Origin: an uncultured Enterobacteriaceae bacterium
GTDB lineage: Bacteria > Pseudomonadota > Gammaproteobacteria > Enterobacterales > Enterobacteriaceae
Reading direction: 5' to 3'
NCBI GenBank assembly: GCA_936920625.1
Contig: CAKZHC010000046.1
Coordinates: 1 to 49,792, forward strand
DNA length: 49,792 bases
Shown: positions 26,502-35,314 of the stretch, piece by piece
Layout of the letters: each line of letters starts with the position of its first letter
Position numbering within the stretch: the stretch's first letter is position 1
Notes under the pieces: generated by a model
Databases searched by the model: none
What the model was told of the DNA's origin: nothing
Seen by the model: the letters and a program-made list of their open reading frames with translations, nothing else
Program-made: the position numbers and the translations under genes

Positions 26502-26684
26502 ATGAAGAAAGGTATTCAGAATATTATTAAAAAATTTTCTAAAATGATGGTCCATCTCTTAGATACTTTGCAAATCCGTCGTTATGGTAAGCTCGGATTT
26601 ACAGCATCTGTATATGAACATCACCGGTGTAGTATTGTGAATTTCACGCAAAAGTTAAAATCCTTGCTCTTTTATGGAGGATAA
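26502..26684 (+). CDS. Small basic hypothetical protein
   Basis: 60 residues, Lys-rich, no recognisable domain. AAAGGA six bases upstream of the ATG is a fair ribosome-binding site. Sequence 26340-26501 before it is AT-rich and without genes. It may be a relic. Confidence 0.3.
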   Translation: MKKGIQNIIKKFSKMMVHLLDTLQIRRYGKLGFTASVYEHHRCSIVNFTQKLKSLLFYGG

Positions 26685-26785
26685 AGTGCAGTCTGAAAAG
26701 ATGGAATAAGTTGGTGATCACAGACAAATTGGCATAGATTTGACATAGTTCCGTTCCTCCAGAAAGTGGATTAGGTAACTCCAAA

Positions 26786-27499
26786 ATGAATAGTAGTGAA
26801 GAGATAACTCCAGTTCAGAACCGACGGTTACAAGAAAGCAATTTTGGTTCACTTGCCGATTTTATGGATAGAAGTGATGTTCCTTGTTTTGTCCGAGATA
26901 ATGATTCAAAATTTTTGTATATAAACCCGCCCGGTTTGTTTTTTCTGAATCTTCCTTCAAATTTTAAAATCCATGGTAAAGGTGATGAAGATATTCCTGC
27001 TGGCTGGGCAAGTTTTACTGAGCAATTTAAAAAACAGGATAGAATTGCAGAGTGCTCAGGAAAAAGTTCATCAATCATCTCAATACAATTGTATAACTTT
27101 AAAAAAGAGCCAGAACCTTTCTTTTGCCCTAAAACACCACTATATTCTGGGAACGAATGTGTTGGGACTGTAGGTTATGCAAATAAGCTTATGTTTATAT
27201 CTACTCCAGATTTTATTGATAAGAAAAAACCTTTTGTATTATCGTCTCAGCCTCCTAATGATCTCTTCACGAAAAAAGAACTCAATGTAATTTTTTGGAT
27301 GTTGCAAAGATTGAGTAGTAAAGAAGTTGCAAAGCGTTTGAATCTTTCTCACAGAACTGTCGAGAATACATTACAAACTATTTATCAGAAAGCAAATGTA
27401 CATTCTTTCATCAAATTTATTGAATACTGTAAATATTCAGGATTCGAAAGCTATGTTCCGCCTGAATTTATACGTGAAGAGGTTAATTTTGTAAGATAG
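26786..27499 (+). CDS. PAS-domain LuxR-type transcriptional regulator
   Basis: 237 residues. A PAS-like sensor (about 15-140: DFMDRSDVPCFVRDNDSKFLYINPPG...) precedes a LuxR-type helix-turn-helix (about 165-215: FTKKELNVIFWMLQRLSSKE, VAKRLNLSHRTVENTLQTIY, QKANVHS). No autoinducer or receiver domain is seen, so it is a PAS-LuxR solo, a class common in insect-associated Enterobacterales. It lies 72 bp ahead of the dipeptidase and permease genes on the same strand and is the best candidate for their regulator. Confidence 0.88.
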   Translation: MNSSEEITPVQNRRLQESNFGSLADFMDRSDVPCFVRDNDSKFLYINPPGLFFLNLPSNFKIHGKGDEDIPAGWASFTEQFKKQDRIAECSGKSSSIISIQLYNFKKEPEPFFCPKTPLYSGNECVGTVGYANKLMFISTPDFIDKKKPFVLSSQPPNDLFTKKELNVIFWMLQRLSSKEVAKRLNLSHRTVENTLQTIYQKANVHSFIKFIEYCKYSGFESYVPPEFIREEVNFVR

Positions 27500-27571
27500 A
27501 ATTTTTTCAATTAATTAAATTATTTCATCCTTTTAGAGATATTGTAATATAAAATAATGAGGCGGTGAGTT

Positions 27572-28228
27572 GTGTTTGATACTTATATTGAAATGAAGAT
27601 TCCTTCTGATTTTGTCAATGTTAAAAAAGAAATAGCAGAAATAAAAACAGATATCAGATATTTTAATGGAAACAACTTCATTGGCAGAAAAACAAATGGA
27701 TATAATGCTCCCATTTGTCTTCTGACTCATTCAGCTGCAGAAGCACTCAAAAAAGTAATTCGGGCTTTATACCCGTTAGGGATGACTCTGAAAGTTTACG
27801 ACTGCTATCGCCCTCAAAGCGCCGTCAATGATTTTCTTTCATGGTCAAAAGATATCAAAAATGATTCAATGAAATCTGTTTTTTACCCTAATGTGGAAAA
27901 ATCAGATTTGTTCAGAAATGGCTATATAGCTAGTAAATCATCACATTCAAGGGGGAGTACAGTTGATTTAACTATTGTTCCTATAAATGAAATAGACCAT
28001 TCAAAATGGATAAATTTTGGTACAGGATTTGATTATTTTGATCCGCGCTCGTCTTTTTTATATCAAGATATTCCAGTACAAAATAAAGCAAACAGATTAT
28101 TACTTCATGCATTAATGACCTCAGCAGGTTTTAAAGGGTATAAAAAGGAGTGGTGGCACTTCACATTAACGAATGAACCCTACCCAAATACCTACTTTGA
28201 ATTTCCTGTTGATAACTTAAATAAATGA
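27572..28228 (+). CDS. D-Ala-D-Ala dipeptidase, VanX/DdpX type (peptidase M15D)
   Basis: 218 residues, GTG start with GAGG upstream. Zn-dependent dipeptidase. The VanX residues are all visible: Arg80 in DCYRP, His125 and Asp132 in SSHSRGSTVDL, and Glu193 and His196 in EWWHF. No signal peptide, so it should be cytosolic. DdpX-type enzymes let cells use D-Ala-D-Ala as a nutrient. Here its neighbours are an NCS1 permease and hydantoinase-like genes, so the true substrate may be another dipeptide or a cyclic relative. AT-rich and intact. Confidence 0.88.
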   Translation: MFDTYIEMKIPSDFVNVKKEIAEIKTDIRYFNGNNFIGRKTNGYNAPICLLTHSAAEALKKVIRALYPLGMTLKVYDCYRPQSAVNDFLSWSKDIKNDSMKSVFYPNVEKSDLFRNGYIASKSSHSRGSTVDLTIVPINEIDHSKWINFGTGFDYFDPRSSFLYQDIPVQNKANRLLLHALMTSAGFKGYKKEWWHFTLTNEPYPNTYFEFPVDNLNK

Positions 28229-28257
28229 TAAATACTCAACTTCGGATGGCGCCATAA

Positions 28258-29568
28258 ATGAATAATAAAAAAAATATGTTCACTCGCGATCATCATACTC
28301 TGTCCCGGGTTCCTCTAAATGAACGTATTGACTTATTGACTGTTTGCATAGTCCGGATAGGTGCAACGACTTCTCTCGTTCAGTTTATGTTAGGAGCAAC
28401 ATTAGGACATAGCATGACATTTGCACAGGCGATGCTCTCCACAGCTTTAGGCAGTCTTCTGCTGGAGTTAATCAGCCTTGGGTTGGGTATCGCCGGTGCC
28501 AGAGAAGGGCTATCAACCAGTCTCTTATCACGCTGGTGTGGTTTTGGTTATTTTGGCTCAGCACTGATTGGGTGTGTTATATCCATCAGCACCCTCGGGT
28601 GGTTTGGTGTACAAAACTCAATTGTAGCTAAAGGCGTGATTTCTGCCATGGGGCTGGAAGAATGTTCATATGGTTTTTATATAGCTTCAGCAGTTTCGGG
28701 CCTGTTACTATCTATTTTAGTAGCTTTTGGATTCAGAGGATTAAGCTGGGTCGCCAAAATTGCCTTACCGTTTTTCTTGCTGATTACCGGATGGATTTTT
28801 TATCAGACATTAAAAAATTACAATATTCACTACTTGTTAAGCATTAAACCATCCGGGATACCCCTATCTATAGGTTCGGCTGCAACAGCAGTAGCAGGGG
28901 CATATATAGTTTTCGCAATTATATGTCCGGATATGAGCCGCTTTTGCAAAAATGGGAAGCATGTATTCTGGGTGATGACCAGCTCTATTTTTATAGGTGA
29001 GTTTGTTGTTAATGGAATATCTATATTAGCTGCCCACTCGCTGAATACTGCCGATGTTGTGGATATTATGACGCAAAGTGCTGGAATCCTTGGATTGTTG
29101 TGCGTTATGCTTTCTGCTATTAAAATTAACGACCTGAATTTATATTCTTCTGTACTTGGTTTTTCAAATTTCTTGACCGTTTTTACTAAAAAGAAATATA
29201 ACTATGTCATTTTAGCACTAATCTTGGGCATAACAGGAACATTAATTTCGATGACGGCTATTACTGATAAATTTATCAATTTTCTTGTTACACTCGGTAT
29301 ATTATTCCCCCCTGTCGCTGGTATAATGCTGGTAGATTATTACTTGTTACGCACTCACCGTGCTCTGCTTGACTCTACCCGTAGTCAAGGGACTTTGCCG
29401 GGTGAAGAATCCGTAAAAAAGACAGGCATGTTTGCCATTATTTCATGGGTTGGCGGCAGTTTTGTTGGTTTTACTGTTGAAGCAGGGATCCCTTCACTTA
29501 ACTCACTGCTGGCTGCAAGTCTCCTTTACTGGTTTATTTGTATTTTTAATAAAAGATATCATCTCTAA
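28258..29568 (+). CDS. NCS1-family permease (CodB-like)
   Basis: 436 residues, about 12 hydrophobic segments. The N-terminal pattern VPLNERIDLLTV, then GATLGHSMTFAQAMLSTALG, GIAGAREGLSTSLLSRW and GWFGVQNSIVAKGV is that of cytosine/purine/hydantoin permeases. It starts 29 bp after the dipeptidase and shares its transcript. It converges on the hydantoinase/DUF917 pair. The combination points to import of a hydantoin- or pyrimidine-like ring compound. The gene is intact. The stop codon lies in the first copy of a 24-bp tandem repeat. Confidence 0.88.
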   Translation: MNNKKNMFTRDHHTLSRVPLNERIDLLTVCIVRIGATTSLVQFMLGATLGHSMTFAQAMLSTALGSLLLELISLGLGIAGAREGLSTSLLSRWCGFGYFGSALIGCVISISTLGWFGVQNSIVAKGVISAMGLEECSYGFYIASAVSGLLLSILVAFGFRGLSWVAKIALPFFLLITGWIFYQTLKNYNIHYLLSIKPSGIPLSIGSAATAVAGAYIVFAIICPDMSRFCKNGKHVFWVMTSSIFIGEFVVNGISILAAHSLNTADVVDIMTQSAGILGLLCVMLSAIKINDLNLYSSVLGFSNFLTVFTKKKYNYVILALILGITGTLISMTAITDKFINFLVTLGILFPPVAGIMLVDYYLLRTHRALLDSTRSQGTLPGEESVKKTGMFAIISWVGGSFVGFTVEAGIPSLNSLLAASLLYWFICIFNKRYHL

Positions 29569-29611
29569 GATAACTGAATTAGCAAGTTCTAAGATAACTG
29601 AATTAGCAAGT
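29564..29611. repeat. 24-bp tandem duplication at the permease stop
   Basis: Two perfect copies of a 24-base unit (29564-29587 and 29588-29611), beginning TCTAAGATAACTG. The first contains the permease stop codon. It looks like a slippage duplication. Confidence 0.85.
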
Positions 29612-29665
29612 TGTAGTCAGGGGGGGGCAGATGAGATGATTTTTTTAAAAAAAGACTCAGACAGT

Positions 29666-31219
29666 TCATTTTAATGTCCCCGCTGCTTTTGCTTTTATTC
29701 GGATTGTATATCCTGACATATAACCTAATGGTAAAGAGTCAAGTTCAGTTATTTTTACTGATTCAGGTACAGCACCTGCTTCTATAGCCGCTTTGACTGC
29801 CATACTTTCAGCCTGTTCTAACCAAGATTCTAATGTTTCCTTTTCGGTAGAAACAATGATATCAACTTCGCCGCTCACCTGAGCCATCGCAACACCAATA
29901 GCGTTAGCTACATCAGAATGTAATGGCCTGATAACTTCTGAGGCCCCTTTCAGTTTCATGGGTAAGAGCGCCGCACCGCCTCCTGCCAAAATAACAGGTA
30001 AGTCATTAGTGCTGTTATTCATTCTTTCCAAAACTTTTTCTATCATAGACACATAACACGCTGCTGCTTTTTCAACCTGTCTGGGACAAAGATGAGAAAT
30101 TTTGTTTACATCACCAATAGTTGCCAGCCCCATAGCGACCGCTATATCAGTCACTGTCAGCACATCACCACCAAAAACAAGTGCTTTGCTGGATAACTGA
30201 TAACCAACGCTTTCCGGGCCGATACTAATAGCATCATCTGAATCTATTTTAACTACTGAGCCTCCGCCCAGACCAATAGAGATAACATCTGGCATACGAA
30301 AATTAGTACGCACACCACCTATTTCTGCTGAAAAATAAGACTGGCGGGGGAAGCCGTTTTTTACTATACCAGCATCTGTAGTCGTACCACCAATATCGAC
30401 GACGATAGCTTCCTGTAAACCTGCTAATTTTGCACCCCCAAAGATACTATTAGTAGGTCCTGACGCAATTGTTAAAACAGGAAAATGTTTTGCACGGCTG
30501 AGAGGCATTAATGTGCCATCATTCTGACCAAAGTAAAGGCTGGCATTGATATTATGCCGCCTTAATATTCTGTGAAATCCATTGGTAATATTATCTGCGA
30601 TATCACACAATGCAGCGTTAAAAATAGTAGCGTTTTCCCGTTCTAACAAGCCAATAGTGCCAATTTGAGATGAAAGAGAAACAGGAACAGAATCCCCCAG
30701 AATTTCTTTTATCAAAACTTCTGCCCTACGTTCCTGCTGATCTGTTACTGGTGAGAATAAACCACATACCGATACAGCTTTAACCTGACCTTTGATTGAA
30801 CAAAGCTGTTTTCGCAGCATTCCTTCATCCAGTGCAGAAAATAGTTTGCCATCATAATGGTACCCGCCGGGCACAGAAAATAAATGAGCAGAAAGCGCAT
30901 TTTTAAAATCTGATGGCGTATTCTCCAAAGGTGGTATAGATAACGCAGCAGGTGATGTAATCCGGAAGTGCGCTATTGAAGTCAGTCCTCTTCGTTCCAC
31001 AAGAGCATTAGTACAATGGGTAGTACTCAGCATAGCGCGGCTTATCAAAGATCTGTTTATTGATTTATCTGCCAGTAGCACCTCAATTGCTTTATCTACA
31101 CCCTGCATGACATCAGATGTAGTAATATGCTTAGTTTTAGTCATAACCTCATTATTGGCATTCAGCAGGACTGCATCAACATTCGTGCCCCCAACATCAA
31201 TTCCCAAACAATAAGTCAT
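29666..31219 (-). CDS. Hydantoinase A/oxoprolinase family protein
   Basis: 517 residues, ASKHA-type ATP-binding fold as in HyuA. GIDVGGTNVDAVLL at 5-18 and VVDIGGTTTDAGIV near 273-286 are the two phosphate loops. SIGLGGGSVVKID and the C-terminal LAGGGAALLP are also conserved. Members cleave 5-oxoproline, N-methylhydantoin or related rings with ATP, often with a HyuB partner; here the partner is a DUF917 protein two bases upstream. No HyuB gene is present. Probably cytosolic. Confidence 0.88.
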   Translation of the reverse strand: MTYCLGIDVGGTNVDAVLLNANNEVMTKTKHITTSDVMQGVDKAIEVLLADKSINRSLISRAMLSTTHCTNALVERRGLTSIAHFRITSPAALSIPPLENTPSDFKNALSAHLFSVPGGYHYDGKLFSALDEGMLRKQLCSIKGQVKAVSVCGLFSPVTDQQERRAEVLIKEILGDSVPVSLSSQIGTIGLLERENATIFNAALCDIADNITNGFHRILRRHNINASLYFGQNDGTLMPLSRAKHFPVLTIASGPTNSIFGGAKLAGLQEAIVVDIGGTTTDAGIVKNGFPRQSYFSAEIGGVRTNFRMPDVISIGLGGGSVVKIDSDDAISIGPESVGYQLSSKALVFGGDVLTVTDIAVAMGLATIGDVNKISHLCPRQVEKAAACYVSMIEKVLERMNNSTNDLPVILAGGGAALLPMKLKGASEVIRPLHSDVANAIGVAMAQVSGEVDIIVSTEKETLESWLEQAESMAVKAAIEAGAVPESVKITELDSLPLGYMSGYTIRIKAKAAGTLK

Positions 31220-31221
31220 TT

Positions 31222-32313
31222 TTATTCCTTCCTGTATTTTTCAATCAAAGTCTCAACTGGAATATAATTCATAGGATAATTGAAATATCTTGGCCCGCAG
31301 ATTTCAATACCACGTGGAGAACGCCATTTCTTATTAGCTGGCACACCAATTGCAGCAACATTTATTCCATAACATAATCTCTCAGTAAGAATAGGAATCC
31401 CTGTGTCTTCATCAATAATAACAATTAGGTCAGGTGTCATACAGAGTGGAATATCATTTTCTTTCACCAGCAAATATTCATTTTGAAATAATATATTAAA
31501 ATTAACTTTCTTATTATCTAGACTTACAAAGTTAGCATAACCATGAGTAAAACCATTCTCACTACGCTGGTTTAAACGATTCAGCTTACCACGAAATAAA
31601 ATATATCCATCAAGCAGAGAAACCAGAGTGTCTACTAGATTATCTTTATTAGAAATAGCCTGTTGCATTTTTTCACCAACAGATTTCATGAAAGTGATAG
31701 TTCCTGAAATACCAGATTTTTGTGCCTGCGCCGTTGAGATTGGGTATCCTGAGAAAATAGCAGCACCACCCATTTTAGCAGTTACCGTACGGGAAAGGAT
31801 CTCAGATTCCCGACTGTCTACCGCATTAATTATCACTGTATTAAGTTTTTCATCAACAACCACAAAGGGAGAAGAGTTAATGTTATCAAGATAAAAAGTA
31901 GTCATATGGAATTCAGGAAAAGCACGCCCCATACCATCCATATCCACAACCGGTAAACCTAAAGAACAGGCAGTTGTCAGGGGTAATAAAGAATTAATAC
32001 CGCCTGCTTCTATAGGATAAATTGCAGTCACTGAATTATTAAGATATTTCTCTATCTGACGACATGCAAAGATGGATTCATTACCATTCGGAATTTTTTC
32101 CATCATAACCGTTGGAGCTCCTATCATGCCCGTTGATAATAAAAGCGCATCTGGCTGCAGTTCCTCAATATTAATTAACTTGATTTGTCCATGCTGTTTA
32201 ATCGCTTGTTGTGCTAATATTTTCCCAATATAGGGATCACCACCTCCACCGCTGCCTAAAACAGAAGCTCCATAAGTGATATGTTCTATTGAATCGACAT
32301 CGAGAATAGTCAC
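31222..32313 (-). CDS. DUF917 family protein (S-methyl thiohydantoin desulfurase-like)
   Basis: 363 residues. The opening TYGASVLGSGGGGDPYIGK is the DUF917 signature; PIEAGGINSLLPL and VVDMDGMGRAFPEF follow. DUF917 proteins are regularly next to hydantoinase/oxoprolinase genes and permeases, and some act on thiohydantoins. It forms a two-gene operon with the hydantoinase-like gene (two-base gap). The substrate is unproven. Upstream (32314-32594) is AT-rich with the likely promoter and no gene. Confidence 0.85.
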   Translation of the reverse strand: MTILDVDSIEHITYGASVLGSGGGGDPYIGKILAQQAIKQHGQIKLINIEELQPDALLLSTGMIGAPTVMMEKIPNGNESIFACRQIEKYLNNSVTAIYPIEAGGINSLLPLTTACSLGLPVVDMDGMGRAFPEFHMTTFYLDNINSSPFVVVDEKLNTVIINAVDSRESEILSRTVTAKMGGAAIFSGYPISTAQAQKSGISGTITFMKSVGEKMQQAISNKDNLVDTLVSLLDGYILFRGKLNRLNQRSENGFTHGYANFVSLDNKKVNFNILFQNEYLLVKENDIPLCMTPDLIVIIDEDTGIPILTERLCYGINVAAIGVPANKKWRSPRGIEICGPRYFNYPMNYIPVETLIEKYRKE

Positions 32314-32594
32314 AATATTTTCTCTAAAAAATAGCCTTAAGCCGTATTAAGGCAATGTTAAACTCAGCAGATAAAAATAATCATAACAAAATAAAGGATA
32401 TGGTCAACAGATGACTTCTACCTCCACTCAGAAAGAATAATTGGACTCTGCAAGTAAAGTGTCCGTACTTTCAGTATACACTGGCTGGCAGGTTTCTGAT
32501 GACATCCGGAAAATAATATTATGGCAGGCATATCCGGTTCAGTGGAGACATGAAGTATTAGCATTCCAGCATGAGTTGCTCATTTTAACTAAAA

Positions 32595-32625
32595 AACAAA
32601 ACCCGACTATCAATCAGGTTTTGTT
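32595..32625 (-). terminator. Terminator of the toxin-like gene
   Basis: AACAAAACC (32595-32603) and GGTTTTGTT (32617-32625) pair perfectly over 9 bp. Read on the minus strand the second arm runs into TTTTTT. It lies about 100 bp past the stop of the minus-strand gene at 32728. Confidence 0.7.
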
Positions 32626-32727
32626 CCCATCAATGTAATAAGCTAATTTTATCGCATCCATGGCAGCTTATACGTTAATATTAGTGTTCCTATGATAATA
32701 GTATAATAAAATATCTTTATTTATTAA

Positions 32728-33834
32728 TTAGTTAAGAATATATGCGTACTGTGGTTCAGCCAGCTTACTTTCTGAGAGAACCGCTTTCACTTTTATCCCC
32801 ATAGATGAATACATTTCACCTTTAGCCAACTCAGATGGGTCAATTGCTTTTAATTTCGCCTTAAATTTGGTGGTTAACTTCATGTCTCCATTAGCAAGAT
32901 TTTTAACTTTATAAACAACAGGTTTAGAGTTATCAAAAACAAATTTGCCAAGTAAATTATCAGATAATAAAATCTTTTCACTAGGATCGGCAAGAATTGT
33001 CTGATTTGCGTGTGCCGAAAGAAACTGACGTTTACGAATATCAGGAATGGCTTTTTCTAAACCAATAAGATCACTGGTTGGAATAACTTTACCATCAACT
33101 TTGTATACACTCCGCGGAAAATCTTTGACAAACTGCTGGCTCAGCTCAGAAGTTGATTTAATACCATCAAAATCTTTACGCATGTCATTCATCGCGTCAC
33201 CACTGCGCGCAATCGAAGATGAAAAATCTTTCCATCTGGAACTATTTTCCAGAATACTGACAGAATTAACAGCTTTAGTAGTGGTAACTGCAATACTTCC
33301 TGATACTTTTGTTGCCTGTTTTCCTACGAACTTCCCACCTTCGTATAACAACTCAACACCGGGATCGACTGCACGCAAAGCAGCTTTACCTAAATCTGCT
33401 GATGTTTTTGCCAGACCTTCAGAGGCTCCTACTGTAAATTGTCTGACAACTGTCATTGTGGTAACTTTCGAGACAGCCTGACCAGCAGCTAATCCTATTT
33501 GTATGGTTTTTGCAGCTTTTACGGCGGTGGCTCCTCCCCGGATTGCTGTTGACGCTGCTTTAACACCATAACCAACTACAGGCACCAACGAGAGAAGGTC
33601 TGTAGCTATACCGAATATCCCCCATCCTATATTGCCTTTATTGCCTTTCTGAAACTCACGAATGGTTCCATAGACAGGGATCAAGCTTAAACCAACGTCT
33701 GCGGCGATTTCTCCCACAGAAGGTTGAGTCGAAGGCACATTTTCAATTGTAATTGTTTCAGCAATTTTTTTTGTATCCGTCACAGTTTTTTGATTCGGGT
33801 TAACAAAATTGCTTACCGTTGAAATCTGCATCAT
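32728..33834 (-). CDS. Putative toxin/effector with hydrophobic core domain
   Basis: 368 residues from the ATG at 33834, which has AAGGAG six bases upstream; the longer frame from 33879 lacks a site. Residues about 35-125 hold SVGEIAADVGLSLIPVYGTI, then REFQKGNKGNIGWGIFGIAT and DLLSLVPVVGYGVKAASTAI, an amphipathic/hydrophobic module seen inside large bacterial toxins of insect and plant pathogens, where it accompanies translocation. The rest (130-368) is Lys/Ser-rich and not recognised; no enzyme motif is visible. No signal peptide. A 54-residue secreted Cys-rich peptide gene lies 140 bp upstream on the same strand and a terminator follows. Function is inference from composition. Confidence 0.55.
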   Translation of the reverse strand: MMQISTVSNFVNPNQKTVTDTKKIAETITIENVPSTQPSVGEIAADVGLSLIPVYGTIREFQKGNKGNIGWGIFGIATDLLSLVPVVGYGVKAASTAIRGGATAVKAAKTIQIGLAAGQAVSKVTTMTVVRQFTVGASEGLAKTSADLGKAALRAVDPGVELLYEGGKFVGKQATKVSGSIAVTTTKAVNSVSILENSSRWKDFSSSIARSGDAMNDMRKDFDGIKSTSELSQQFVKDFPRSVYKVDGKVIPTSDLIGLEKAIPDIRKRQFLSAHANQTILADPSEKILLSDNLLGKFVFDNSKPVVYKVKNLANGDMKLTTKFKAKLKAIDPSELAKGEMYSSMGIKVKAVLSESKLAEPQYAYILN

Positions 33835-33974
33835 GTTTCTCCTTATATTTTCGGATACCTGAAACTTACTGGCTTTCATGTATTGGCCTGCCTTCAGATG
33901 ACTGAAACCACAGAGCCAACCGCAGGCAAGTAAGTCCGGCCCAAAATAACCACGTTATGTACTCATCAAAAGCC

Positions 33975-34139
33975 TTATAAGCAAGGAAAAGGAAAGAAAA
34001 AATTATCTTTACAAATGCTGTCACACTCTTGCATTGAATGGCCATTGATTAGGCATCCCATAGCGAATGCCTGTCCTGACACTAGCACCAGAGCAATTGC
34101 GATAACCTTGTATTTATAACCTATAATTTTACTAAACAT
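33975..34139 (-). CDS. Small secreted Cys-rich peptide precursor
   Basis: 54 codons. Residues 1-26 (MFSKIIGYKYKVIAIALVLV SGQAFA) form a textbook signal peptide with an A-F-A cleavage site. The remaining 28 residues (MGCLINGHSMQECDSICKDN, FFFPFPCL) contain four Cys spaced C-x9-C-x3-C-x9-C, which suggests two disulfides. AGAGG lies seven bases before the ATG at 34139; an extra ATG at 34142 is adjacent. It is upstream of the toxin-like gene, probably in one transcript. Not recognised. A lipoprotein reading is unlikely because AMGC is a poor lipobox. Secretion and two disulfides are predictions. Confidence 0.6.
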   Translation of the reverse strand: MFSKIIGYKYKVIAIALVLVSGQAFAMGCLINGHSMQECDSICKDNFFFPFPCL

Positions 34140-34538
34140 CATTTACCTCTTGTTTATTAAGACATATCAATATAATTACATACAGTGATTATTAATAACG
34201 ACTAATGTTATTGAGATCCAAAAGAAAGATAAGTGTTGTTTACCTGAACGTTTAAGTAATCGGTAATTAAATTGCGGTATAGACAGTTAGTGTAAAATAG
34301 TTCTATTCAGTATTACTATAACCGTATGCAATGGGAATATTATATGAGCGGCTAAGCGCTGAGAAAAATTTAAGTCAGATTGCATCTGTTCAAGGCAGAC
34401 TAATACAATTATATAAATAAATTAAATTTTTAATCTTATTCATTTTGTTTTTTATAGAATTGATTGTTATCTTAACTAGGGTCGGTTAAAACAGGATATA
34501 AGTAATAATTGATTTTAATTTAGTCAAATGGAACAAAA
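34140..34538. other. AT-rich divergent region
   Basis: About 400 very AT-rich bases between the minus-strand peptide/toxin-like unit and the plus-strand small gene and chagasin gene. It should carry both promoters. No gene is supported. Confidence 0.4.
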
Positions 34539-34775
34539 ATGCAGGTCAGCAGGATAGTTGATTTTTTAATCAGAAAACAAATACAGGATTACAGCCTCAT
34601 GCCACAGATCCTGGATGTAGCTGCACAATGTCAGACAAATAAATATCAACTGGTTCATAAATATGCTCAGCGAGGAATTATCCCCCAGAAAACAATCCGC
34701 TACAGGCTGCATTACAGATATCATGATATATTAGCACTAAGCCTGATGCGTCAAAAAGACAGCCGGGAAACTTAA
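34539..34775 (+). CDS. Small basic protein, possible DNA-binding
   Basis: 78 residues. ILDVAAQCQTNKYQLVHKYAQR (about 24-45) could form a helix-turn-helix, followed by a basic RYRLHYRYHD stretch. No family recognised and the ribosome-binding site is weak. It lies 68 bp before the chagasin gene on the same strand, so it may be a regulator of it or a fragment. Confidence 0.35.
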   Translation: MQVSRIVDFLIRKQIQDYSLMPQILDVAAQCQTNKYQLVHKYAQRGIIPQKTIRYRLHYRYHDILALSLMRQKDSRET

Positions 34776-34843
34776 CAAAGTTATCTTATTATTTCAATAA
34801 AAAACAATATCATACAGAATAGTATCAACAGCAAAGGAGCAGT

Positions 34844-35314
34844 ATGAAGATTACACCTAAAAATATTATGTTATTTGCTTTCTTAGGATACATGAGCATA
34901 TCTGCAGCTTCCGCTGCAATAAAAAACGATAGTGATAACGTTTGCACATCAGGTTATTTTTCTTTAGAAACCGGAGATTACAGTAAAGAACCAGAAAAAA
35001 AGTGCCTGCCTGAAACATCAGGAAAATTTACTGTAAATGATGGTGATCGCTTTTCAATTAATCTGCCTGGTAATTCATCAACCGGAGCTTCGTGGGGGCT
35101 AAGGAGTATGCCAGATACCTTGATGCTGATGGATGTGTACTATCGGCGGGCAACCAGATGCGATAAAGAATTACTTGCAGGATGCGGAGGCATTGCTACA
35201 TATATATTTAAAGTAGTTGATAAGGGTGATAAAGGTAATATCAGATTTCAATATGGTCGACCATGGGAAAAAGATATCTGGAATGAAAAAGATGTAGAAA
35301 TAATTGTAAAATAG
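34844..35314 (+). CDS. Secreted chagasin-family cysteine protease inhibitor (I42)
   Basis: 156 residues with a signal peptide (1-24, ending ISAASA). Chagasins block papain-like proteases (C1 family, such as cathepsins) by wedging three loops into the active site. All three are visible: NSSTGASW (77-84, the NPTTGYxW loop), AGCGG (112-116) and GRPW (138-141). Four Cys (34, 54, 107, 114) could form two disulfides. AAGGAG stands seven bases before the ATG. In a bacterium it could protect against host or own proteases; insect guts are rich in cathepsins, so a host role is attractive but inferred. Confidence 0.87.
   Translation: MKITPKNIMLFAFLGYMSISAASAAIKNDSDNVCTSGYFSLETGDYSKEPEKKCLPETSGKFTVNDGDRFSINLPGNSSTGASWGLRSMPDTLMLMDVYYRRATRCDKELLAGCGGIATYIFKVVDKGDKGNIRFQYGRPWEKDIWNEKDVEIIVK

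Noticed and set aside
32441..32638. 65-codon plus-strand frame upstream of the DUF917 gene
   Set aside because: It overlaps the terminator hairpin of the toxin-like gene and has no ribosome-binding site or recognisable domain.
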